Shown here piece after piece: positions 53,112 to 62,016 of a stretch of 64,000 bases of DNA. Under the pieces are notes generated by a model. The model saw nothing but the letters and a program-made list of their open reading frames with translations, had not been told where the DNA came from and searched no databases. The DNA comes from CAXBDP01 sp041689935 (GTDB taxonomy: Bacteria; Bacteroidota; Bacteroidia; Cytophagales; Cyclobacteriaceae), in the NCBI GenBank assembly GCA_041689935.1, contig JBDNFI010000033.1, positions 1 through 64,000 on the forward strand, written 5' to 3'. The translations under genes and the position numbers were made by a program. Numbering within the stretch: the stretch's first letter is position 1; each line of letters begins with the position of its first letter.

Positions 53112-55160
53112 ATGCTGTCACAAAAAGCGATTTTAAGAATATCTGGACCACTTGCTTTCTTATCATGGCTGCTATTGCTTGCAGTTAATCTAATTATTTA
53201 TTTCGGAGAGATAAACCAAGTTCCCTCTGGAATTCCAAGTGTTATCCCTCCCGCATTACTAAGTATTTTCTTTCTAAGCTTAGTTGTCTTTTTCACATAC
53301 CAAGGCGATAAGGCCAAGAGAATGAATCTTGTGGACGTGCTATGGAGGGTATTTGTTACTGGCCTGATAGCGACTATCGTTACCATTCTTGTAATATTTA
53401 TTTTCGTATTACTGGGCGAAAATCGCTTAGGCCAAAATCCCTTATTTATTAATTTCCTTTACCATCTCGATTTAGCTGTTATATCCGTATTTCTGGTATC
53501 CACATTTACCATTTACAAGAAATTGGTATTGTACCAGAAATCCAAAGTGTTGATCAATACTTGGTATATTTTTGAATACGGACTTGTAGTGAGTATTCTT
53601 CTCAATTTTTTTCAAATCGAGTTTTTTGACTCGCTTTTTATAACTTCTTTTATTTTCTTCTTAGTACTAAGTCTTTATTTGAGTGTAAACCTGAAATGGG
53701 TAGCTTATCTTTCGTTTAAGGAAAAGTGGAAAAGTATACTACTTCTGTTACTCGTTTGTTTGTATCTCTATTTTTTCCTAACTGTATTATCAGGTTTTCC
53801 AAGTGAGATTCTACAAGTGAATTTAGTAGACAATGTATTTGCCGCCACCCTATTCATATTCATTTTTATCTACAGCTTGTTCTCTTTTTTGGTGATTTTA
53901 TTCAATTTGCCAACCACCTCTGTATTTGAGCAAAAGCTAAAAGAAGCTGTAAATATTCAAATGTTGAGTCGCACAATCCAAGAAAAAAGGAATGAAAGCG
54001 AGATTCACCAAATGTTCTTTTTTAGTTCTGTGAGTGCCGTATTTGCAGATGCGGCCTTTTTGGAGTCTACCGATGAAAGAGGAATCAACAGGATCATCCT
54101 GAAAGAAAATCTAAGTGAGGAACAAATCGAAGAGATAAAGGATAGTCTGGCAAGCAGTAAAGTTCGCCCACTGAAAAGCGCTCAAGTGCCGGCGGAGCAA
54201 AGCGGAATCATTGCCAAAGCATTGAAATATTCCGGCTTTCGATCCTTGATTATGCTACCCTTGGTGGTGAAGGAAAAGGAAATTGCCCAGCTCTATTTGC
54301 TCAAAGAAGTAAGCGATGGATTCAATGATGACATGCAAAACATCATTACAACTTTTGCTAATCAAGCAAGTATATCCATCGAAAATTCACGCTTGTTGAC
54401 AGAAACTGTCTCAAATGAACGCTACCAAAAGGAACTTAAAATTGCGAAAGAAGTGCAAAAGGCTCTTTTACCAACTGTCTTAGCAAGGGATCCTGCATTT
54501 GAGATTTCGGCATTTTCTCAAGCGGCGGATGAAGTAGGTGGTGACTATTACGATATTTTCAAAAAATCGGATAACCATTATGCATTAATTATTGCAGACG
54601 TTTCTGGCAAAGGCACATCGGCTGCTTTTCACATGTCTCAACTAAAAGGAATCTTTCAGAGTTTGTCTGAAATTGCACTAGGGCCTAAGGAGTTTTTGAT
54701 ACATGCCAATAGTGCTTTAGGCAGGTGTTTGGATAAACGATCCTTTATTACAGCATCCTACTATTTAATTGATACCTTAAAATCATCAATCCAATTTGCA
54801 AGAGCAGGGCATTGCCCTACACTTTACTTTAAAAAGTTAGACAACAAAGCATATTATTTCAAAAACAAAGGCCTTGGTCTAGGCGTGTTACGAAATAATC
54901 AATTCCAGAACTATATCCAAATTCATGAATTGCAGTATGAATCGGGAGATGTAATGGTATTGTATACCGACGGAATCACCGAAAGCAAAAATGATACTGG
55001 TGAAGAATTGGGATATGAAGCTTTGAAAGCATGGGTAGAAGAAAATGCCCATTTTGATGCAGAGACCATCAAAAATAGAATTGCGGATACTTTTCTGGAA
55101 TTCTGTGGACAAGCACCGCCTGATGATGATTACACAGTGGTGGTCATCAAATTTCAATAA
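53112..55160 (+). CDS. Membrane-anchored PP2C (SpoIIE/RsbU-type) phosphatase with a GAF-like domain
   Basis: 682 residues: about eight membrane helices in the first ~275 residues, a short coiled coil, a GAF-like sensor region (~300-430, ending FNDDMQNIITTFANQASISIENSRLL) and a C-terminal PP2C phosphatase at ~440-682. Metal-binding motifs: GGDYYDIF, ADVSGKGTSAAFHMSQLKG, VLYTDGITESKN and PPDDDYTVVVIKF. It should dephosphorylate the STAS protein encoded next, 30 bases downstream, in response to a membrane or small-molecule signal. Confidence 0.9.
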   Translation: MLSQKAILRISGPLAFLSWLLLLAVNLIIYFGEINQVPSGIPSVIPPALLSIFFLSLVVFFTYQGDKAKRMNLVDVLWRVFVTGLIATIVTILVIFIFVLLGENRLGQNPLFINFLYHLDLAVISVFLVSTFTIYKKLVLYQKSKVLINTWYIFEYGLVVSILLNFFQIEFFDSLFITSFIFFLVLSLYLSVNLKWVAYLSFKEKWKSILLLLLVCLYLYFFLTVLSGFPSEILQVNLVDNVFAATLFIFIFIYSLFSFLVILFNLPTTSVFEQKLKEAVNIQMLSRTIQEKRNESEIHQMFFFSSVSAVFADAAFLESTDERGINRIILKENLSEEQIEEIKDSLASSKVRPLKSAQVPAEQSGIIAKALKYSGFRSLIMLPLVVKEKEIAQLYLLKEVSDGFNDDMQNIITTFANQASISIENSRLLTETVSNERYQKELKIAKEVQKALLPTVLARDPAFEISAFSQAADEVGGDYYDIFKKSDNHYALIIADVSGKGTSAAFHMSQLKGIFQSLSEIALGPKEFLIHANSALGRCLDKRSFITASYYLIDTLKSSIQFARAGHCPTLYFKKLDNKAYYFKNKGLGLGVLRNNQFQNYIQIHELQYESGDVMVLYTDGITESKNDTGEELGYEALKAWVEENAHFDAETIKNRIADTFLEFCGQAPPDDDYTVVVIKFQ

Positions 55161-55190
55161 ACTTAACAATTGCCTAAACGTTATTAGACT

Positions 55191-55535
55191 ATGATAGAAA
55201 TCGAAAAGGAGCTAGAAAAGGATCGGATAATCATTCGGATAATTGGTGAGGTCGATGCCAGCTCCTCCATTAGGTTAGATCAAGAGCTCTCGGAGGCTAT
55301 TGAAAACAATAACAAGAAGATACTCGTTGATTGCGAGAAGTTAGAATATATTTCGTCTGCAGGGTTGGGAGTTTTCATGTCTTACATACAAGTTATAGAA
55401 AAGAAAGAAGTAAAATTTGTTTTATACAATCTAAGCGATAAAGTACAAAACGTATTTGAAATCCTCGGCTTGGATCAATTATTACCCATTTCTAGCACAA
55501 AAGAAGAAGCACTTCAAATAGTAAATGAAGGATAG
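55191..55535 (+). CDS. STAS-domain anti-sigma factor antagonist
   Basis: 114 residues of a SpoIIAA/RsbV-like fold. VDASSSIRLDQELSEAIEN and KKILVDCEKLEYISSAGLGVFMSYIQVI contain the phospho-acceptor Ser in ISSAGLG (about residue 58). It switches between kinase-bound and free states. Its end overlaps the start of the HATPase gene by 11 bases. Together with the PP2C gene upstream this forms a complete partner-switching cassette. Confidence 0.92.
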   Translation: MIEIEKELEKDRIIIRIIGEVDASSSIRLDQELSEAIENNNKKILVDCEKLEYISSAGLGVFMSYIQVIEKKEVKFVLYNLSDKVQNVFEILGLDQLLPISSTKEEALQIVNEG

Positions 55536-55956
55536 TTTAACAGTTGGCTGTACGAGAACGATTTTGAGGTCTGTTAGGAGTTTTGCTTCCGACGCACTTT
55601 ACAAAATCGGCATGTCCGAGATGGATGTAAATATGCTTGTACTGGCGGTAGATGAGGTTTGCTCCAATTTGATCATCCATTCTCATAGCTGCAATCCAGA
55701 AAGGCACATCACGTTAGAAATACGAACTGACGATGATGGAATTTTCTTCGATATAATGGACGAAGGCAAGTTGTTTAATTTCATGAATTATGAAGAGCCC
55801 ACGTTAGACCAGTTGGTTCAGGATCAGCGCAAAGGTGGAATGGGAATTATTCTCGTCAAAAGAATCATGGATAGCATCGAGTTTTTCAGAGAGGATAACC
55901 GGAATGTAATTCGGCTTTACAAAAAATTCTCTAACAAATCTGAAGCAAACTCTTAA
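55525..55956 (+). CDS. Anti-sigma regulatory HATPase (RsbW/SpoIIAB-like serine kinase)
   Basis: 143 residues of the GHKL fold. N-box LVLAVDEVCSNLIIHSHSCN near 37-56, and G-box GGMGIILVKRIMDSIEF near the end. It should phosphorylate the STAS partner and hold a target, classically a sigma factor, which is not encoded here. Translation is coupled to the STAS gene by overlap. The target could lie elsewhere. Confidence 0.9.
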   Translation: MKDSLTVGCTRTILRSVRSFASDALYKIGMSEMDVNMLVLAVDEVCSNLIIHSHSCNPERHITLEIRTDDDGIFFDIMDEGKLFNFMNYEEPTLDQLVQDQRKGGMGIILVKRIMDSIEFFREDNRNVIRLYKKFSNKSEANS

Positions 55957-56027
55957 AATCCTCCCGCCTTTTCATTCCAAATCAGCAAAAATAGCTTAAA
56001 ATTGCACCCTATTTCGAATTGCCCTAT

Positions 56028-58031
56028 ATGAAGCTCTTTCAGCAATTTTCAATTTTCCTTTGGATTTTTATTTTCACCTCCTGCAGCACCTCGCAAAAGC
56101 TTGTGGATGTTAATAATGCGGAAGATGCCTTCCTCTTCTCGCTGGGAAATGAGGGAGTAAGTCCCAGAGAATTTATTTATCAATATAATAAAACCAGCAA
56201 TATTAGCGAGGATATTGAAGTAGAAAGTGCCGAAGAATATCTCAATCGCTATATCAATTTCAAACTCAAGGTGCAATATGCGAAATCGATAGGTAGAGAT
56301 AAAGACGAGGATTTTCAAAAAGAATTAAAGCAATATACAGCCGATCTGGCCAAGCCTTTTTTGCAAGACGAAGAAAAATTGGAACAACTTACCGACGAGT
56401 ATATTTCGAGAAAGCGGGAGGAAGTTTCGGCCTCTCACATTTTGATTGAGCTACCACCCTTAGCTTCAGCTGAGGATAGTTTGCAAGCATGGAATAAAAT
56501 TATTGAAATTAAACAAAAGGCATTGGATGGCGAATCTTTTGAGGCGCTTGCAGAGCAATATTCGCAGGATCCATCTGCAAGAAACAACAAGGGAAATCTT
56601 GGGTATTTCACTGCGATGCAAATGGTTTATCCATTCGAATCGGCAGCTTTTACCTTACAAAAGGGGCAATTATCTGAACCGATTCGCACACGATTTGGCT
56701 ACCATTTGATCAAACTCAATGATCGGATACCTGCTCGCGGCGAGGTGAAAGTGGCTCATATAATGTTAAGAGCAACAGAGGGCATGCCTTTGCAAATGAT
56801 TGCCGATCAAGAATCAAAAATCAGTCAAATTCATCAAGAATTATTGGCTCAACCAGATATGTGGGGAAGCTTGGTATCTACATTTAGTGATGATATTTCG
56901 ACAAAGCAAAGAAATGGTGAGCTGGATTGGATTGGCGTTGGGACTTTAGTTCCCGCTTTCGAAAAGGCAGCTTTTTCCCTAAATGAAATTGGTGAAATAA
57001 GTGAACCATTCAAAACACCCTATGGCTGGCACCTAGCTAAGCTTATTGAAAAACGACAACTTGATGTAAGCAATCAAGATAGAGATGTGGTTCGGGAAAA
57101 AATATCGAGAGACTATCGTGCCAAGGATGCATTTGAGAGCTTTATTGAAAAGGCAGCAGTGGAAATAAATCTGGTAGAGGTGGAAGCAGTAAAGGCAAGC
57201 CTACTGGAACAAGCAAATGCTCAGTTATTACAGGGTAACTGGAAATGGCAGGGAGATTCATTGCAACTGATTCAAGTGTTGTACATTACTGACACACGTA
57301 ATATTTTGCTAAAAGAGGTGGTTGACTATATAGAAAATGAACAAACGCGCGTTCAAAATGCGTCGCCAGTCCCATTAATGCATCAGAGAATCACTGAATT
57401 TAGGCAAGACCTAATTCAAGCTGAATACCAAAAAAATCTTGAAAATCTTAAGCCTGAATACAAATGGTTGGTAAAGGAATATCAAGATGGAATGTTGCTA
57501 TTCGATATTATGGAGGAAATGGTTTGGGATAAGGCATTGGAAGACTCGGTAGGCTTGCAATCATTTTATGATGACCGAAAAGAAAATTACTTTTTTGGAG
57601 AAAGAGCAAAAGCGAGGTTGTTCATTGCTTCTGGTAAATCTTCCGTTGACTTGCTCAAGGAGGTTTTTGAGTCGGTAAATACGGCGGCGGAGATTGAAAG
57701 TGGAGTTAGTGCCGTTTTGAGTAAAAGTCCTAAATTGATTAAACGAAGAAATGGACTTTTTGACATTGAGAGCGACCCGTATTTATCCGTATTTGATGAG
57801 CTGCTCGAACTTAATAGCCTGGAGACAGACGACAGCTTTATTGTTGCGATAATTGACGAAATCCTTCCGCCTCAAATCAAAAAGCTAAATGAAATTAGGG
57901 GTCAAGTAATTTCGGATTATCAAGAATATTTGGAAGAGCAGTGGATAATCCAACTCAAAGAAACATATCCCGTTGTAATTAACAAAAAAGTTTTTGATCG
58001 AACTAAAAGCATTATTGAAAAAGAAGAATAA
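56028..58031 (+). CDS. Peptidyl-prolyl isomerase lipoprotein 1 (two parvulin domains)
   Basis: About 667 residues from the ATG at 56028, three codons after a TTG at 56019. Lipobox FIFTSC. Two parvulin domains: VSASHILIELPPLASAEDSL ... GNLGYFTAMQMVYPFESAAFTLQKGQLSEPIRTRFGYHLIKL and GEVKVAHIMLRATEG ... GELDWIGVGTLVPAFEKAAFSLNEIGEISEPFKTPYGWHLAKL. The rest is helical and may bind clients. It probably acts as a periplasmic folding factor for outer-membrane proteins. First of three SurA-like genes. Confidence 0.87.
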   Translation: MKLFQQFSIFLWIFIFTSCSTSQKLVDVNNAEDAFLFSLGNEGVSPREFIYQYNKTSNISEDIEVESAEEYLNRYINFKLKVQYAKSIGRDKDEDFQKELKQYTADLAKPFLQDEEKLEQLTDEYISRKREEVSASHILIELPPLASAEDSLQAWNKIIEIKQKALDGESFEALAEQYSQDPSARNNKGNLGYFTAMQMVYPFESAAFTLQKGQLSEPIRTRFGYHLIKLNDRIPARGEVKVAHIMLRATEGMPLQMIADQESKISQIHQELLAQPDMWGSLVSTFSDDISTKQRNGELDWIGVGTLVPAFEKAAFSLNEIGEISEPFKTPYGWHLAKLIEKRQLDVSNQDRDVVREKISRDYRAKDAFESFIEKAAVEINLVEVEAVKASLLEQANAQLLQGNWKWQGDSLQLIQVLYITDTRNILLKEVVDYIENEQTRVQNASPVPLMHQRITEFRQDLIQAEYQKNLENLKPEYKWLVKEYQDGMLLFDIMEEMVWDKALEDSVGLQSFYDDRKENYFFGERAKARLFIASGKSSVDLLKEVFESVNTAAEIESGVSAVLSKSPKLIKRRNGLFDIESDPYLSVFDELLELNSLETDDSFIVAIIDEILPPQIKKLNEIRGQVISDYQEYLEEQWIIQLKETYPVVINKKVFDRTKSIIEKEE

Positions 58032-58899
58032 CATATTTATTGCTTTCATTGCCTTAGTAGGTTTAATCTCCTGTGAAAATTTGGGAATAGGCGAAAAGGA
58101 AGACGTAAGTAATCAAGGCCGTATTCCGGTGGCTATCGTTTATGATATTTATTTATATGTCGATGATCTCGTTGGTGTAGTTCCAAATGGTTCCACAGGT
58201 CTCGATAGCAGCCGTATTACCGAATCTTATGTTCGAAATTGGGTGGTAAAGCAACTCATGACTCGAGAGGCGAATGCCTACCTAAATATAAATATGAATG
58301 AGGTAGAGCGAAAGGTGCAAGATTACCGCTATGCATTGATTGCCTATGAGTATGAAAAGCAAATGGTAAATGAGCAATTGGATACAGAGGTAAGCCAAGA
58401 GGAAATCAAGCAGTACTACGAAAAAAACAAAGAAAATTACGAATTAAAGCAAAACATTATACGGGGTTGGTATGCAAAAATACCTAAAGGAGCACCAAGA
58501 ATAAATCAGGTTCCAGCTTGGTTTAAAAGCACCAGTGAAAAAAGTAAAGAGGAATTTAGGCTTTACTGTGTTCAATTTGCCGATATTTACCACTTGGAGG
58601 ACTCTACATGGCTCAATTTTGATGATGTTATTAGAAACACACCTTTAGCAGGAATTCCTAATAAGGTTCAATTTTTGCAAGAGAAGGAGTTCGTTGAAAC
58701 ATCGGACAATAACTTTAATTACTACCTGAATATTAATGAATACAAGTTTTCTGATCAAATATCTCCGCTAGAATTTGTAGCAGATAATATTGCTACCATT
58801 ATCGTATCAAAAAGACGGGTGGATTTGGTAGAAAAAATGGAAAAGGAAATTTATGAAAAAGCATCCAGTCAAAAGAATTTCGAAATTTTTAGGCCTTAG
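58015..58899 (+). CDS. SurA-like periplasmic lipoprotein 2 without a clear isomerase core
   Basis: Starts at TTG 58015 (or TTG 57994), inside the end of the previous gene. Signal IFIAFIALVGLISC with cysteine as lipobox. The helical N-terminal portion RITESYVRNWVVKQLMTREANAYLNINMNEVERKVQDYRYALIAYEYEKQMV resembles the chaperone part of SurA/PpiD proteins, followed by VSQEEIKQYYEKNKENYELKQNIIRGWYAKIP. The parvulin signature is weak or missing. It overlaps the next gene by 47 bases. It probably assists folding with its two neighbours. Confidence 0.7.
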   Translation: MKKKNNIFIAFIALVGLISCENLGIGEKEDVSNQGRIPVAIVYDIYLYVDDLVGVVPNGSTGLDSSRITESYVRNWVVKQLMTREANAYLNINMNEVERKVQDYRYALIAYEYEKQMVNEQLDTEVSQEEIKQYYEKNKENYELKQNIIRGWYAKIPKGAPRINQVPAWFKSTSEKSKEEFRLYCVQFADIYHLEDSTWLNFDDVIRNTPLAGIPNKVQFLQEKEFVETSDNNFNYYLNINEYKFSDQISPLEFVADNIATIIVSKRRVDLVEKMEKEIYEKASSQKNFEIFRP

Positions 58900-60226
58900 T
58901 TGTATTTTGTTATTGGGTCAGGTATTGAGTCACTCTGCTTTGGCTCAGCAAGTGCGTGGCACAGTTGCAGAAAAAATTGTAGGTAAAGTTGATAATTATA
59001 TTATTCTAAAGTCAGATTTGGAGTCCAACTACTTGCGCGGTTTACGCGAAGGAATGTTTAAAGCTGCGGATGGCAGATGCGTGGCATTAGAAAGTCTTAT
59101 TTTAGGAAAAGTATTAGTAGCCAAAGCTGAAATCGACTCCATCCAAGTGAGTGATGCTGATGTGTTTATTGAATTGAATAACCGATTGGAGGTTATGGCT
59201 CAAGGACTTGGTGGGGAAGAAGCTATAGAAGCTCAATATGGTAAAACTATGGATCAAATTCGTTTGGATCTATTTAAGGATGTGAAAGAACAAGAGCTTG
59301 CATCCGCAATGGAGCGTCAAATTTTTGATGGCGTTAGCGTCACACCAGCAGATGTACGGAAATTTTATAATTCGATACCAAGAAATGAAAGGCCCTATTA
59401 TTCGGCAGAAGTGAAACTCGGTGTGATTGAAAAAAAACCTGTTGCTGGTAGGGAACAGAAAGATCAAATTAGAAGTCAACTAATTGAGATTAGGCGGAAA
59501 ATAGTAAATGGCGAAGCCACTTTTGCTCAAATGGCATCAGAATATGGGATGGATGCTACTGCTCAAAGAGGAGGAGATCTTGGTTTTTATAAGAGAGGTG
59601 AGTTGGATCCTACTTTCGAAGCCACCGCAATGAAAATGAAGGCTGGTGATATATCAACAGTATTTGAAAGTCAATTTGGTTTCCATATTCTGCAATTGGT
59701 AGAAAGAAGAGGAAATGAGTACAACTCTCGACATATTGTCATTATGCCCCAACCTTCCCAAGAAGATAAGAACAAAACAATCCGCTTTTTAGATAGCTTA
59801 AAGATTGAAATTGAAGCTGAAAATATTTCATTTGATAAGGCTGCTGTCGAATATAGCGATGAAAAAAATGCTTCTTCATCCGGCGGTTACATGATGGGAA
59901 AATATGGTGGTTATACAATTTCTGTTGAAGATATCTCGCCTGAGTTGTATCTGACCATTGACACAATGAAAATAGGTACTTTTAGCAAGCCTTTAGCCTT
60001 TCGTCCAGAGAATAGTCCAGAAATATTTAGGATGCTTTATTATGCAGAAAGAATTGCGCCACATGAGGCAAACCTCGGGCAAGATTATGAGAAGCTAAAA
60101 GCAGTGGCTCTAGCTAGGAAAAAGGATGAGGTACGTAAAGAATGGTTTCAGCGGGCAATGAAAGAGGTATTTGTGGAGGTAGCTCCTGAGTATCGAGGTT
60201 GTGCATTTATGGAAAATCAACAATAA
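58853..60226 (+). CDS. SurA-like periplasmic chaperone/isomerase 3
   Basis: 457 residues with a signal peptide ending SHSALAQQ. The N-terminal chaperone core has IVGKVDNYIILKSDLESNYLRGL, KVLVAKAEIDSIQVSDADV and QLDDLF-like helices. Parvulin domain 1: EYGMDATAQRGGDLGFYKRGELDPTFEATAMKMKAGDISTVFESQFGFHILQL; a second, more degenerate domain follows at ~290-400. The domain order matches SurA. It overlaps the preceding gene and lies 3 bases before moxR. Confidence 0.9.
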   Translation: MKKHPVKRISKFLGLSCILLLGQVLSHSALAQQVRGTVAEKIVGKVDNYIILKSDLESNYLRGLREGMFKAADGRCVALESLILGKVLVAKAEIDSIQVSDADVFIELNNRLEVMAQGLGGEEAIEAQYGKTMDQIRLDLFKDVKEQELASAMERQIFDGVSVTPADVRKFYNSIPRNERPYYSAEVKLGVIEKKPVAGREQKDQIRSQLIEIRRKIVNGEATFAQMASEYGMDATAQRGGDLGFYKRGELDPTFEATAMKMKAGDISTVFESQFGFHILQLVERRGNEYNSRHIVIMPQPSQEDKNKTIRFLDSLKIEIEAENISFDKAAVEYSDEKNASSSGGYMMGKYGGYTISVEDISPELYLTIDTMKIGTFSKPLAFRPENSPEIFRMLYYAERIAPHEANLGQDYEKLKAVALARKKDEVRKEWFQRAMKEVFVEVAPEYRGCAFMENQQ

Positions 60227-60229
60227 TAA

Positions 60230-61192
60230 ATGGAAGGACAAACGGATGTAGCACTGGCGGATAAATTTCACCAGGCGCATGAAGATTTAAGGAAAGAAAT
60301 AAGTAAAGTAATCGTTGGGCAGGATGAAACCGTAAAGTTTTTGTTGATCTCCCTTTTTTGTCAAGGGCATTCACTTCTAGTTGGTGTACCGGGTTTGGCG
60401 AAAACCCTCCTTATTCAAACCATAAGTTCTGCTTTAGATTTGAGCTACAATCGTATTCAATTTACGCCAGACTTGATGCCCTCAGATATACTGGGAGCAG
60501 AAACAATGGACAATGAGAGAAATTTTAGATTTATAAAAGGACCAATATTTGCCAATGTAGTATTAGCTGATGAGATAAATAGAACGCCACCAAAAACCCA
60601 AGCTGCCTTGCTTGAATCTATGCAGGAGTTTTCGGTAACCATTGCTGGGCAAATATTTAAACTTCAAAAGCCATTTTTTGTACTTGCTACTCAAAACCCG
60701 ATAGAGCAGGAAGGTACATACCCACTACCCGAGGCGCAGCTGGACAGATTTATGTTCAACATCAGGTTAGACTATCCTAGCTATGACGAAGAAGTTGCGA
60801 TAGTTAAAAGCACAACGGCGGGAGGATTGCCTCAAGTGAACAAAATCATCAATCAAGAGGAAATCATCGCTTTTCAGCAATTGGTGCGTAGAGTACCCGT
60901 TACAGATAACATCGTAAAGTATGCGGTGAGTTTGGTTCAAAAAACTCGCCCTGATAATTCACTAGCCACAGAAATCGCCAAAAACTATTTGGAATGGGGC
61001 GCTGGCCCAAGAGCGTCGCAATACTTAGTACTAGGTGCTAAATGCCATGCGCTCACCAAAGGTAAATATGCCCCAGACATAGAAGATGTAATGGCTGTGG
61101 CCAAGCCGATATTAAGACATCGAATCGTTAGAAACTTCAAAGCTGAAGCGGAGGGGTATTCTGAAGATATGATTATAGAAAAATTACTTTAG
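60230..61192 (+). CDS. MoxR-family AAA+ ATPase
   Basis: 320 residues. Walker A GVPGLAKT at 52-59, Walker B VVLADEINRTPPKTQAALLESMQE at ~108-130, sensor and lid FVLATQNPIEQEGTYPLPEAQLDRFMF. MoxR ATPases aid maturation of envelope or metal-binding protein complexes, often with von Willebrand-type Bat proteins. Here it follows the SurA-like genes by 3 bases, an unusual neighbour, and batD lies elsewhere. Intact and of normal length. Confidence 0.94.
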   Translation: MEGQTDVALADKFHQAHEDLRKEISKVIVGQDETVKFLLISLFCQGHSLLVGVPGLAKTLLIQTISSALDLSYNRIQFTPDLMPSDILGAETMDNERNFRFIKGPIFANVVLADEINRTPPKTQAALLESMQEFSVTIAGQIFKLQKPFFVLATQNPIEQEGTYPLPEAQLDRFMFNIRLDYPSYDEEVAIVKSTTAGGLPQVNKIINQEEIIAFQQLVRRVPVTDNIVKYAVSLVQKTRPDNSLATEIAKNYLEWGAGPRASQYLVLGAKCHALTKGKYAPDIEDVMAVAKPILRHRIVRNFKAEAEGYSEDMIIEKLL

Positions 61193-61228
61193 GCTCACTC
61201 AAAGTATAGGTTTATTCAGACCTAATGA

Positions 61229-61262
61229 AAGCCCAAGATGAAAACCTTCATTTTGGCATTTA
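61229..61262 (+). terminator. Weak hairpin after the MoxR gene
   Basis: An imperfect stem GCCCAAGATGAA / TTCATTTTGGC with a short loop, followed by ATTTAATTG instead of a T run. It may partly end the SurA-MoxR transcript before ccmB. Confidence 0.4.
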
Positions 61263-61343
61263 ATTGACTTTCCCTAGAGAGATTCTTTTCTGAAACTCAA
61301 AGGTTATATGGCTTTTGAGTCGTATTTTTGCGCCATAATAGCT

Positions 61344-62009
61344 ATGTTAAAAGAAATTAATGCATTGATATGGAAGGAAGTAGTTCTAGAGTGGAGGCAG
61401 CGTTATGCTTTCAACGGACTGCTCCTGTATATTGGGAGTACTATTTTCATTGCCTACCTGAGTTTTCAAACTTACAACCAATCATTAAGTTCGGCTACTT
61501 GGAACGTTCTATTTTGGATTATTATCCTCTTTGCTGCTGTTAATGCAATCGCCAAGAGCTTTATTCAAGAAAGTTCGGGTCGACAGCTATACTATTATAC
61601 TCTGGCTAGGCCAGAGAGTATTATTATTTCCAAAGTTATCTATAATGCTGCGTTATTGCTCGTAATAGCTCTTTTAGGCTTTCTGCTCTATAGTCTAGTA
61701 TTAGGCAATCCCGTTGAGCAATTGGGTTTATTTATTTTAGGGATTGTCCTAGGGTCAATTGCTTTTTCTAGCTCACTCACATTAATTTCTGGTATTGCTT
61801 CCAAAACAGCGAACTCGAGTACTATTATGGCCATACTGGCTTTTCCAGTACTGGTTCCGGTAATGCTCATGAACATTAGAATATCGTGGAATGCCATTTC
61901 GGGCATTCCAATTTCTGATAGCATCGCTGCTATTTATGGGCTTGTAGCTATTAATTTAATAATGATTGCCATGTCTTTTTTATTATTTCCTTATCTCTGG
62001 CGAAGCTAA
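61344..62009 (+). CDS. ccmB: Haem exporter permease CcmB
   Basis: About 221 residues from the ATG at 61344, giving MLKEINALIWKEVVLEWRQRYAF as in CcmB; the earlier start at 61308 adds 12 unlikely residues. Six membrane helices are apparent. SFIQESSGRQLYYYTLARPESIIISKVIYN and IASKTANSSTIMAILAFPVLVPVMLM are family-like. It works in cytochrome c maturation with CcmA and CcmC. No ccmA is adjacent in this window. Confidence 0.9.
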   Translation: MLKEINALIWKEVVLEWRQRYAFNGLLLYIGSTIFIAYLSFQTYNQSLSSATWNVLFWIIILFAAVNAIAKSFIQESSGRQLYYYTLARPESIIISKVIYNAALLLVIALLGFLLYSLVLGNPVEQLGLFILGIVLGSIAFSSSLTLISGIASKTANSSTIMAILAFPVLVPVMLMNIRISWNAISGIPISDSIAAIYGLVAINLIMIAMSFLLFPYLWRS

Positions 62010-62016
62010 TATTGAT

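Noticed and set aside
60230..61192. Bat operon with MoxR
   Set aside because: batD lies 20 kb away on the other strand, and MoxR here belongs with SurA-like genes.
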